This document shows positions 57,302 to 64,000 of a stretch of 64,000 nucleotides of DNA, in pieces; position 1 is the first letter of the stretch; each line of letters starts with the position of its first letter. The stretch is from Lysobacteraceae bacterium NML93-0399 (GTDB taxonomy: Bacteria > Pseudomonadota > Gammaproteobacteria > Xanthomonadales > Xanthomonadaceae). The translations under genes were made by a program, and so were the position numbers. The notes beneath the pieces are model-generated. The model did not search any database. It was not told the DNA's origin and worked only from the letters and a program-made list of their open reading frames with translations. The stretch lies in contig NTJI01000001.1 in NCBI GenBank assembly GCA_002307375.1, positions 1,426,001 to 1,490,000 on the forward strand, read 5' to 3'.

Positions 57302-57907
57302 ATGACCGCGCACGACCCCTACACGCCGCCCGCCGCGGTTGTTCAGGACCTGCCGTCCGACGCGTCGCGCCAGGCCCCGTTCTACGTGGTGTCGATGCCC
57401 AAGCTGGTCGTGCTGTTCGTCTGCACGCTGGGGCTGTACCAGGTGTTCTGGTTCTACATGCACTGGCGGCGCTGGAAGGCCGGTCGCAACGAGACGATAT
57501 GGCCGGTGGCCCGGGCGATCTTCGCGTTGTTCTACACACATGCCCTGGCCCGCCGCATCCGCGCAACGTTGGCAGCCCGCGGCCTGCCAGCACACCGCGG
57601 CACGGCTGCCCTGGCGACGCTCTACGTCGCGGTGACGGCGCTCGACTGGGGCAGCGGGCTTGCCTGGCCATGGATCTCGCCCCGGATTCCCGCCGGTTGG
57701 ATCTGGATCGGCGAATGGGGCAGCCTGCTGCTCATGCCGGTGGTCGGCGCCTGCCTGGTCGGCCTGCAACGCGCCGCCAACGCCGCCTGCGGCGATCCGC
57801 ACGCCCACACGAACCGTCGTTTCACGCTCGCCAATCTCGCCTGGAGCGTCCTCGGCGTCTCGGCAACGGCGTGGGTCGTCTATATGGCAGAAGGCGTCGC
57901 CGTCTGA
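57302..57907 (+). CDS. Integral membrane protein of unknown function
   Basis: From the ATG at 57302 the product is 201 residues. After a cytoplasmic N-terminus (DPYTPPAAVVQDLP) there are four or more hydrophobic segments: MPKLVVLFVCTLGLYQVFWFY, RAIFALFYTHAL, TLYVAVTALDW to WIWIGEWG, LLLMPVVGACLVGL, and a last one near LAWSVLGVSATAWVVYM. The start resembles DUF4234/DUF4339-type small membrane proteins, but I do not claim a match. It is convergent with the ABC system across the REP array. Confidence 0.75.
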   Translation: MTAHDPYTPPAAVVQDLPSDASRQAPFYVVSMPKLVVLFVCTLGLYQVFWFYMHWRRWKAGRNETIWPVARAIFALFYTHALARRIRATLAARGLPAHRGTAALATLYVAVTALDWGSGLAWPWISPRIPAGWIWIGEWGSLLLMPVVGACLVGLQRAANAACGDPHAHTNRRFTLANLAWSVLGVSATAWVVYMAEGVAV

Positions 57908-58314
57908 GCATCGCCCTCACCCGCCTTCTGTAGGAGCGCGCTTGCGCGCGAAGAGGCTTTGCCGGGAACGCCCATCGCGCGCAAGCGCGTTCCTACAGGG
58001 GGGTCGGCGTCTGTTGTCCGCGCGAATGTATCCATCAAGCACAACGCGGTATCTGAGCCCCCATAACACCCGACCTTTGTAGGAGCGCGCTTGCGCGCGA
58101 AGAGGCTTCGCCGGGAACGCCCGTCGCGCGCAAGCGCGCTCCTACAGTGAGGTCGGCGTCGTGCTGTCGACGTGGATGCATCCATAGCGCACAGCGGGGG
58201 TGTCTGAGCCCCGATTTCGCCGCATCTTGTAGGAGCGCGCTTGCGCGCGAAGAGGCTCTGCCGGGAAAGCCCGTCGCGCGCAAGCGCGCTCCTACAGGGG
58301 ACACGCCGACCGAC
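57908..58314. repeat. Three REP pairs with a 150 bp period
   Basis: REP pairs start at 57930, 58079 and 58229 and end in CCTACAG at 57998, 58147 and 58297, a spacing of 149 and 150 bases. Each pair has GTAGGAGCGCGCTTGCGCGCGAAGAGGC facing GTCGCGCGCAAGCGCGCTCCTACAG, and the spacers between them share CATCCAT and TCTGAGCCCC. So a unit of about 150 bases is tandemly duplicated. There is no gene in the 407 bases, which lie between convergent genes. Confidence 0.9.
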
Positions 58315-59790
58315 TCAGGGCCGTGCGCTCAGCCGCAGTCCGCGCGGAGTGAGCTGGCGTTCGGCGAGTTCGAACATGCCCTGCACCGCGAGGGCGAGCA
58401 GCGCGGCGGGGACGGCGCCTTCGAGGATCAGGCCGAGGTCGTCGAGGCGGATGCCGGTGAGGATGGGCTGGCCGTAGCCGCCGGCGCCGATCAGCGCGCC
58501 GAGCGTCGCGGTGCCGACGTTGATGACCGCCGCGGTCTTGATACCGGCCAGGATCGTGCGCAGGGCCAGGGGCAGTTCCACACGCAGCAGTCGCGTACCC
58601 GGTGGCAGGCCGATCGCGGCCGCGGTTTCGCGCAGCTCGCGCGGAATGCCGGTGAGGCCGGCATGCGTGTTGCGGACGATCGGCAGCAGGCTGTAGAGGA
58701 ACAGCGCGGCGATCGCCGGGCCGGCGCCAATGCCGAACAGCGGAATCATGAAGACGAACACCGCCAGCGACGGCAGCGTCTGCAGTACGCCGGTCAGCGC
58801 CAGCACGCCCTGGCCCAGTCGCGGACGGCGCGCGGCGAGAATGCCCAGCGGCAGCGCGACCAGCAACGCGGCGCTGAGCGAGATGCCGACCAGTGCGAGA
58901 TGTTCGCCGGTGCGCTGCCAGATGCGTGCGGTGCGGCCGCCGGCGTCCGGAGCATCGACGCCCAGCCAGTCGGCGGCGACGGCCGCTTCGCTCTCGCGAT
59001 CGAGCTTCACCCGCGCGTTGAGCCGCCGCATCGTCGCCGCGTCGATACGGCCTTCCAGCGACTGCAGTGTCTCGACGAACGCCGGTGCGCGTTCCGACAG
59101 GTCAACCCGGTAGAGGAACACCGCGGCATAGGACGGAAAGAAGGCGCGGTCGTCCTCGAGCACGACGAGGTCGTAGGCGGGAATCTCGGCGTCGGTGCGG
59201 TAGAGATCGGTGGCGTCGATCGCGCCGTTCGCCAGTGCACGGTAGGCGAGGTCGTGGTCGAGACCGTCGGGGCGCTGCGGCAATCCGTAGGCGGCCTGCA
59301 GCCCGGGCCAACCGTCGGCACGCGACATGAACTCGTTGCTCAGGCCGAAACGCAGGTCGGGATGGTCGCGCAGGTCCGACAGCGCGCGGATGCCGAGCGC
59401 CTGCGCGTGCGTGCGCTGCATGCCCAGTGCGTAGCTGTTGTCGAAGCCCAGCGGCGCGCTCATCGCCAGGCCTTCGCGTGCGAGCGCAGCGTGCAACGCG
59501 GCCATGTCGGCGCCGGGCATCTGCAGCAGTTCGTCGGCGAGCGTGCCGGTGTACTCGGCGTAGGCATCGATGCTGCCTTCGAGCAGCGCGCGCCACAGGA
59601 TGCGCGTGCCGCCGAGCTGGCGCCGGTGGCGCACCTCCACCCCGGCGTCGCGGGCGGCCCCCGTCGCGATCTCACCCAGCAGCACGCCTTCGGTGAAGTT
59701 CTTCGAGCCGACCGTGACCGGCGCGGCCGCGGCGAACGCGGACGCGCTGCACAACAAGATGGCCAACGCGCCTCGCAACCACCACGTCAT
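58315..59790 (-). CDS. Osmoprotectant-type ABC transporter binding protein fused to permease
   Basis: The product is 491 residues from the ATG at 59790. It starts with a signal peptide or anchor (RGALAILLCSASAFAAA), then an OpuAC/YehZ-like binding domain up to about residue 290: VTVGSKNFTEGVLLGEIA, SIDAYAEYTGTLADELL, FGLSNEFMSRADGW, YDLVVLEDDRAFFPSYAAVFL. The last 200 residues are an OpuCB-like permease with several hydrophobic segments and TAAAIGLPPGTRLLRVELPLA, the EAA loop. Such systems take up glycine betaine, choline or related compounds. The domain order is binding protein first, permease second. It overlaps the ATPase stop (ATGA). Confidence 0.9.
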   Translation of the reverse strand: MTWWLRGALAILLCSASAFAAAAPVTVGSKNFTEGVLLGEIATGAARDAGVEVRHRRQLGGTRILWRALLEGSIDAYAEYTGTLADELLQMPGADMAALHAALAREGLAMSAPLGFDNSYALGMQRTHAQALGIRALSDLRDHPDLRFGLSNEFMSRADGWPGLQAAYGLPQRPDGLDHDLAYRALANGAIDATDLYRTDAEIPAYDLVVLEDDRAFFPSYAAVFLYRVDLSERAPAFVETLQSLEGRIDAATMRRLNARVKLDRESEAAVAADWLGVDAPDAGGRTARIWQRTGEHLALVGISLSAALLVALPLGILAARRPRLGQGVLALTGVLQTLPSLAVFVFMIPLFGIGAGPAIAALFLYSLLPIVRNTHAGLTGIPRELRETAAAIGLPPGTRLLRVELPLALRTILAGIKTAAVINVGTATLGALIGAGGYGQPILTGIRLDDLGLILEGAVPAALLALAVQGMFELAERQLTPRGLRLSARP

Positions 59791-60524
59791 GCCACATCCT
59801 CGACGTTGCGCTGCGCCGTCATGAAGGCACGCACGAACGGATCGGCCGGCGCGTCGAGCAGCGCCCGTGGCGCGCCCTGCTGGACGATGCGGCCTGCGCG
59901 CAGCAGCACGATGGTATCGGCGAACCACGCCGCCTCGGCGACATCGTGGGTGACCAGCACGACGGTCTTGCCCAGGCGTTCGAACAGCGCGCGCATCTCG
60001 GCCTGGAGGTCAAAGCGCACGATCGGGTCGAGCGCGCCCAGCGGTTCGTCGAGCAGCAGCACGTCCGGGTCGAGCATCAGCGCGCGGATCAGGCCCACGC
60101 GCTGGCGTTGCCCGCCCGAGAGCTGCGCGGGATAGCGCGTGAGCGCATCGTCGGGCAGCCGGCACAGATTCGCCAGCTCGCGCGCACGGGCCTCGATGCG
60201 CGGCCGCGACCAGCCCAGGGTGCGTGGCAACAGACCGACATTGCCGAGCGCATCGAGATGCGGAAACAGGCCGCCTTCCTGGATCACGTACCCAATGCGG
60301 CGTCGGTGCGCGAGCAGCGTGGCCGGGCGCAGCACGGCGCCGTCGAATCGCACCTCGCCCGCGTCCGGCCATTCGAGTCCGACCAGCAGCCGCAGCAACG
60401 TCGATTTGCCCGCGCCGCTGGGCCCGATCAGCGCCGTCGTCGCGCCGCGTGCGATCGTCAGATCGACGCCGTCGAGACCGACGGTCGCGCCGTAGCGGCA
60501 GCTTACCTGGTGGAGTTGAAACAT
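59787..60524 (-). CDS. ABC transporter ATP-binding protein, osmoprotectant type
   Basis: The product is 245 residues. It has the Walker A GPSGAGKST (near residue 37), the Q-loop VIQEGGLFPHL, the signature LSGGQRQRVGL and Walker B VLLLDEPLGALDP. It ends with MTAQRNVEDVA and lacks the CBS domains of OpuAA/ProV, as in OpuCA-like short forms. It powers the fused binding-permease protein encoded downstream. The overlap of four bases shows the two are translated together. The start at 60524 is the first ATG that keeps FQLHQVSCRYG. Confidence 0.92.
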   Translation of the reverse strand: MFQLHQVSCRYGATVGLDGVDLTIARGATTALIGPSGAGKSTLLRLLVGLEWPDAGEVRFDGAVLRPATLLAHRRRIGYVIQEGGLFPHLDALGNVGLLPRTLGWSRPRIEARARELANLCRLPDDALTRYPAQLSGGQRQRVGLIRALMLDPDVLLLDEPLGALDPIVRFDLQAEMRALFERLGKTVVLVTHDVAEAAWFADTIVLLRAGRIVQQGAPRALLDAPADPFVRAFMTAQRNVEDVA

Positions 60525-60707
60525 GGCGCGACAGTAGCGCAGCCGGTGGCGATCCGTCGCAAGCGCGCCGGGACCGCAGACGTTGCGTGCGTGCTCATCG
60601 TGCGCGCCGCTGGCGTCGGGAACGTGGCTTCTGCCTGCCGATCCGGATCCCGCCTGACAGGACATCGGCGCGTGCTACCGTCGCCGTCCGCTTCCGGAGC
60701 CGCCTGC

Positions 60708-62399
60708 ATGTCCCGCCTCGTCCTGTTGTCGTCCGCCTGTGCGCTGTTGCTGGTCGCCTGCGGGGGCCGCGACGATACCGATGCCGCGCTGCAGGCACAG
60801 ACCGCGCCCGGTGCACCGATGCCCGCCGCGCCGGCGGTGCCCAACGACACGCCGGCCGGGCAGCGGATCGAGGCCGACGTGCGTGCGCTGGCCGACGATG
60901 CAATGGCCGGCCGCGAAACCGGCACGCCCGGTTTCGACCAGGCCGCCGAACACGTCGCGAAGCGCTTCGCCCAGAGCGGCCTGCAGCCTGCCGGCGACGA
61001 CGGCACCTGGTTCCAGCGTGTGCCGCTGGTGCGTTCGGTCGCCGACGTGGACGCCGCCGCGCTGTCGGTGTCGCGCAACGGCCGCACGATCGCGCTGCGC
61101 GGACGCGATCAGTTCCTGCCGCTGCCGGATTTCAACGCGCCCCAAGGCGAGATCACCGCGCAAGCCGTGTTCGTGGGCCAGGCCATCCACGCGCCCGAAC
61201 TCGGTCACGACGATTTCGCCGGTGTCGATCTGCGGGGCCGGATCGCAATCGTGTTCGGCGGCGCGCCGCGTCGCTTCGAACCCAACCCCTTCGCGCACTA
61301 CGCCAGCCTGCGCACCAAGACCGAGGCGGTGGTCGCGCGCGGCGCGGTCGGCCTGGTGCTGGTGAACACCGTCGACGATGAAGCCGGCATGCCCTGGGCG
61401 CGCAGCGTTGCCCAGGCGGCGCGTCCGGCGATGCGTCTGCGCGGGCCCGACGACCGGCCGCTGGATGCTCCTGCGCAGTTGCGCGCGAGCGTGCGTGTCG
61501 CCGCCAGTGCGGCCGACCTGGTGTTCGCCGACGGTCCGCGCACGGCCGCGCAGTTGTTCGACGCGGCGCGTGCCGGCACGCTGGCACCGTTCGCGTTGCC
61601 GGGCACGCTGACGCTGCGCACGCGCAGTCGCATCGACACCCTGGAGTCGCGCAACGTCGTCGGCGTGCTGCCCGGCCGCGATGCAGCGCGCGCCGGCGAA
61701 GCGATCGTGCACACCGCGCATCTCGACCACCTCGGCACCGGCACACCGGTCGATGGCGATGCGATCTACAACGGCGCACTCGACAACGCCCTGGGCGTGG
61801 CGATCCTGATCGAAGCGGCGCGCACGCTTGGCGAAGCGGACACCGCCCCCGCGCGCAGCACGCTGTTCGCCGCGCTCACCGCCGAGGAACAGGGCCTGCT
61901 CGGCGGGCAATGGCTGGCGGCCAATCCGCCACCGCGCGCGGGCACGCTGGTCGCCAACCTCAACATCGACATGCCGATCCTCACCGCGCCCACCCGCGAC
62001 ATCGTGGCGATCGGCAGCGAGCATTCGACGCTGGCGGACGCCGTGACGCAGGCGGCCGCCGACGTCGGCGTCGAGGTGTCGTCCGACCCCTTCCCCGAGG
62101 AAGTGGCCTTCGTGCGCAGCGACCAGTACGCCTTCGTGCGCGCCGGCATTCCGGCGCTGTATCTCGATGCCGGCATCGCAGCGGCCGGCAGCGAACAGGA
62201 CCCGAAGATCGCCGCGACCTGGTTCCTGCGCAATTGCTACCACCAGCCCTGCGACCAGGCCGACCTGCCGATCCAGTACGGCGATGCCGCGCGGATGGCG
62301 CGCGTGTCGGCCGCGATCAGCCGCATCGTCGCGGACGCCGACGACGTGCCACGTTGGAATGAGGGCGACTTCTTCGGGACGCGGTTCGGAGATCGTTGA
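60708..62399 (+). CDS. M28-family zinc peptidase lipoprotein with PA domain
   Basis: The product is 563 residues with a lipoprotein signal (SSACALLLVACGG, Cys18). An Ala/Pro spacer is followed by a PA-type insert (about residues 130-240) and the M28 catalytic domain: zinc ligands HTAHLDHLG and GALDNALG, the catalytic Glu in LTAEEQGLLG, an Asp in NIDMP and a His in NCYHQPCD. It is predicted to be an aminopeptidase on the periplasmic face of a membrane. It is divergent from the ABC system by 183 bases and read alone. Confidence 0.93.
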   Translation: MSRLVLLSSACALLLVACGGRDDTDAALQAQTAPGAPMPAAPAVPNDTPAGQRIEADVRALADDAMAGRETGTPGFDQAAEHVAKRFAQSGLQPAGDDGTWFQRVPLVRSVADVDAAALSVSRNGRTIALRGRDQFLPLPDFNAPQGEITAQAVFVGQAIHAPELGHDDFAGVDLRGRIAIVFGGAPRRFEPNPFAHYASLRTKTEAVVARGAVGLVLVNTVDDEAGMPWARSVAQAARPAMRLRGPDDRPLDAPAQLRASVRVAASAADLVFADGPRTAAQLFDAARAGTLAPFALPGTLTLRTRSRIDTLESRNVVGVLPGRDAARAGEAIVHTAHLDHLGTGTPVDGDAIYNGALDNALGVAILIEAARTLGEADTAPARSTLFAALTAEEQGLLGGQWLAANPPPRAGTLVANLNIDMPILTAPTRDIVAIGSEHSTLADAVTQAAADVGVEVSSDPFPEEVAFVRSDQYAFVRAGIPALYLDAGIAAAGSEQDPKIAATWFLRNCYHQPCDQADLPIQYGDAARMARVSAAISRIVADADDVPRWNEGDFFGTRFGDR

Positions 62400-62776
62400 T
62401 AGAACCCGGCGGCGAAGGTGTGTCGCCGCCTGACAGTTGCCCGCTTCCGCGCTCTTCGCACGTGCGGACATCCGCCCCTTCCCCCGTTTACGGGGGAGGG
62501 CTGGGTTGGGGGCCAAACGACCCGATCGAAGCGCACGCAGGCACATGCGGTGATGTTGCTGTGCTGTCGCTCGATTCGTGATCCGCGAGCGCTGACGGGT
62601 TGCCCCCACCCAACCCTCCCCCGCACGCGGGGGAGGGCTTCAGTGCACGGCCGGCCGACCCGTGCCGTCGTCACGTCATCGACTGGAACGCCACACGCCG
62701 CCCGGTTGGACCTTTCAGCCTCCGACCAGCGAGCGACCGGTATCCTCGGCGCCTGTCCAGATCCGGCGTCCGTCGC
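62400..62776. repeat. Hairpin repeats between the peptidase and patatin genes
   Basis: Two members of the CTCCCCCG hairpin family face each other: CCCCTTCCCCCGTTTACGGGGGAGGG at about 62476-62500 and CACCCAACCCTCCCCCGCACGCGGGGGAGGG at about 62607-62637. They flank a short stretch with no other structure. No gene lies in these 377 bases. Confidence 0.8.
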
Positions 62777-63808
62777 ATGCGTCTTCGCACCTCCTTCCGT
62801 CATGCGCGCACCGCGCTGCTGGTCGCCGGCCTGTGCGTGCTCGCCGCCTGCGGACGCGACGATGTGCGGCCGACGCCGCCGGTCACGGTGCAGCCCGCGA
62901 CGCCCGCGCCCGCTGCGCCGCCGGTGCGCATCGGTCTGGCCCTGGGTGGCGGCGCGGCCAAGGGCTTCGCGCATATCGGCGTGATCAAGATGCTCGAAGC
63001 CAACGGCTTCAAGGCCGATGTCGTCGCCGGTACCAGCGCCGGCAGCGTGGTCGGTGCGCTGTACGCCAGCGGCATGGATCCGTTCCAGATGCAGGAACGT
63101 GCGGTTGCGCTCGACGAGTCGAGCATCCGCGACGTGCGCCTGTTCTCCGGCGGGCTGGTGCAGGGCGTGGCGCTGCAGAACTACGTCAACCAGGTAGTCG
63201 GCAACCGCACGCTCGAACGCATGCGCATTCCCTTCGCCGCCGTTGCCACGCGCCTGGAAACCGGCGACCGCATCGTGTTCGTGCGTGGCAATACCGGACA
63301 GGCCGTGCGCGCCTCGAGCAGCGTGCCGGGCGTGTTCGAGCCGGTGCAGATCGGCGAGCGCCATTACGTCGACGGCGGTGTCGTCAGCCCGGTGCCGGTG
63401 GACGCGGCCCGGCAGCTGGGCGCGGACTTCGTCATCGCCGTCGATATTTCCAGCAAGGCCAGCGGCACCATGCCCGGCAGCATGCTGGGCATCGTCAACC
63501 AGTCGATCGCGATCATGGGCCAGAACCTCGGACGCCAGGAACTCGCGCGCGCCGACGTGGTGATCCGGCCACAGGTCAACGACATCGGCCCTGCGAGTTT
63601 CGAACAGCGCAATGCGGCCATCCTGCAGGGCGAGCGCGCTGCACTCGCGGCCATGGCGCAGATCCGCGCCAAGCTCGCCGAACTCGAGCGTGCACGTGCG
63701 GCGGCGCGCATGCCGGCCACGCCGCTCGAGCCCGAACCGGTCGACATCGACTGTGGCGACAGCTGGGTGCGCCGGCTCAATCCATTCGCCAAGGAACGCG
63801 CCTGCTGA
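62777..63808 (+). CDS. Patatin-like phospholipase lipoprotein
   Basis: The product is 343 residues with a lipoprotein signal (TALLVAGLCVLAACGRD) and a Pro-rich tether. The patatin domain has the oxyanion loop LALGGGAAKGFAHIG, the nucleophile Ser87 in AGTSAGSVVG and the partner Asp199 in VDGGVVSPVP. The class hydrolyses lipid acyl chains, and RssA/PlpD-like periplasmic or surface versions are known. With the PLD and PlsC-like proteins in this window it points to phospholipid turnover, but not to a shared operon. Confidence 0.92.
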   Translation: MRLRTSFRHARTALLVAGLCVLAACGRDDVRPTPPVTVQPATPAPAAPPVRIGLALGGGAAKGFAHIGVIKMLEANGFKADVVAGTSAGSVVGALYASGMDPFQMQERAVALDESSIRDVRLFSGGLVQGVALQNYVNQVVGNRTLERMRIPFAAVATRLETGDRIVFVRGNTGQAVRASSSVPGVFEPVQIGERHYVDGGVVSPVPVDAARQLGADFVIAVDISSKASGTMPGSMLGIVNQSIAIMGQNLGRQELARADVVIRPQVNDIGPASFEQRNAAILQGERAALAAMAQIRAKLAELERARAAARMPATPLEPEPVDIDCGDSWVRRLNPFAKERAC

Positions 63809-64000
63809 CGTCGCGCGCGGCATGCATGACCCGCTGTCGGCGCCGCGACGAGCATGCGTCAGCGCCCCGCGCATGAATGCGAAAACGGTGCGCGTGTGTT
63901 CACCATGCGCGCACACCGGCCGCGTCCACACTGTGCGCGGCACGCAGCATCCGCATCGTCGTAAGGGCATGCAACCTGGCGACACCGTCGCGTCATGACG

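Noticed and set aside
63809-64000. Possible gene start at the end of the window
   Set aside because: The remaining 192 bases contain no ribosome site with a convincing frame; nothing can be claimed before the edge.

Overview
The window is very GC-rich, densely coded DNA from a gammaproteobacterium of the Xanthomonadaceae, most likely the Lysobacter/Luteimonas branch. The evidence is indirect but consistent. An Ax21-family outer-membrane protein is present, as are OleC and OleD of long-chain olefin synthesis, a monomeric NADP isocitrate dehydrogenase, the yibN-secB-gpsA gene order, and two intergenic repeat families familiar in this group: REP hairpins with the core GTAGGAGCGCGC, and CTCCCCCG...CGGGGGAG hairpins. 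No rRNA, tRNA, phage, insertion sequence or CRISPR array was seen, and most genes are ordinary chromosomal ones. No species-level claim is made.

Layout. 1-9.5 kb: the end of a gamma-glutamyltransferase-family gene, two secreted proteins of unknown function, a TonB-C/lipoprotein pair that may be one split gene, a Ycf46-like AAA ATPase divergent from an orphan ParA, SixA, a YceI protein and a phospholipase D lipoprotein. 9.8-10.6 kb: four consecutive very small genes (44-54 codons) encoding arginine-rich peptides with a shared C-terminus ending PARFRIA. They are preceded by a dyad-rich promoter region and have no recognisable function; this is the most novel-looking locus. 10.7-15.9 kb: a hotdog thioesterase, an acyltransferase overlapping an alpha/beta hydrolase, a TPR protein and a PEBP protein. 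16.0-17.1 kb: a tandem array of units of about 305-308 bp with no gene. 17.2-20.4 kb: a META lipoprotein, then two VOC proteins followed by an ECF42-type sigma factor. 20.4-23.6 kb: a REP array, ubiB, ubiJ and a small membrane protein. 23.6-26.4 kb: oleD and oleC.

26.4-31.2 kb: a lipoprotein, yibN-like rhodanese, secB, gpsA, the Ax21-like protein, trmL and a short-chain dehydrogenase. 31.6-41 kb: an M16 peptidase with two halves, a DUF4156 lipoprotein, a REP/direct-repeat array, an M20D amidohydrolase, queF, a LysM protein, a lipoprotein and isocitrate dehydrogenase. 41-50.3 kb: a MexEF-OprN-like efflux operon (adaptor, permease, outer-membrane factor) interleaved with two dehydrogenase-like genes and led by a possible Trp-rich small gene, divergent from a LysR regulator across a strongly dyadic promoter. 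50.3-53.5 kb: an alpha/beta hydrolase, a GH3 beta-glucosidase and a small acidic protein. 53.7-57.2 kb: Ku and a full-length LigD, a complete two-component non-homologous end-joining set. 57.3-64 kb: a membrane protein, a REP array, an osmoprotectant-type ABC system whose permease is fused to its binding protein, an M28 peptidase and a patatin lipoprotein.

Functional links: SecB, GpsA, PlsC-like, PLD and patatin proteins concern envelope export and phospholipids; UbiJ/UbiB serve ubiquinone synthesis; OleC/OleD are the last two steps of a pathway whose first two genes are not in this window; Ku/LigD act together in DNA repair; the pump genes form one transcription unit. Starts were chosen from overlaps, Shine-Dalgarno sequences and signal peptides. 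Functions rest on motifs read by eye, without database searches.
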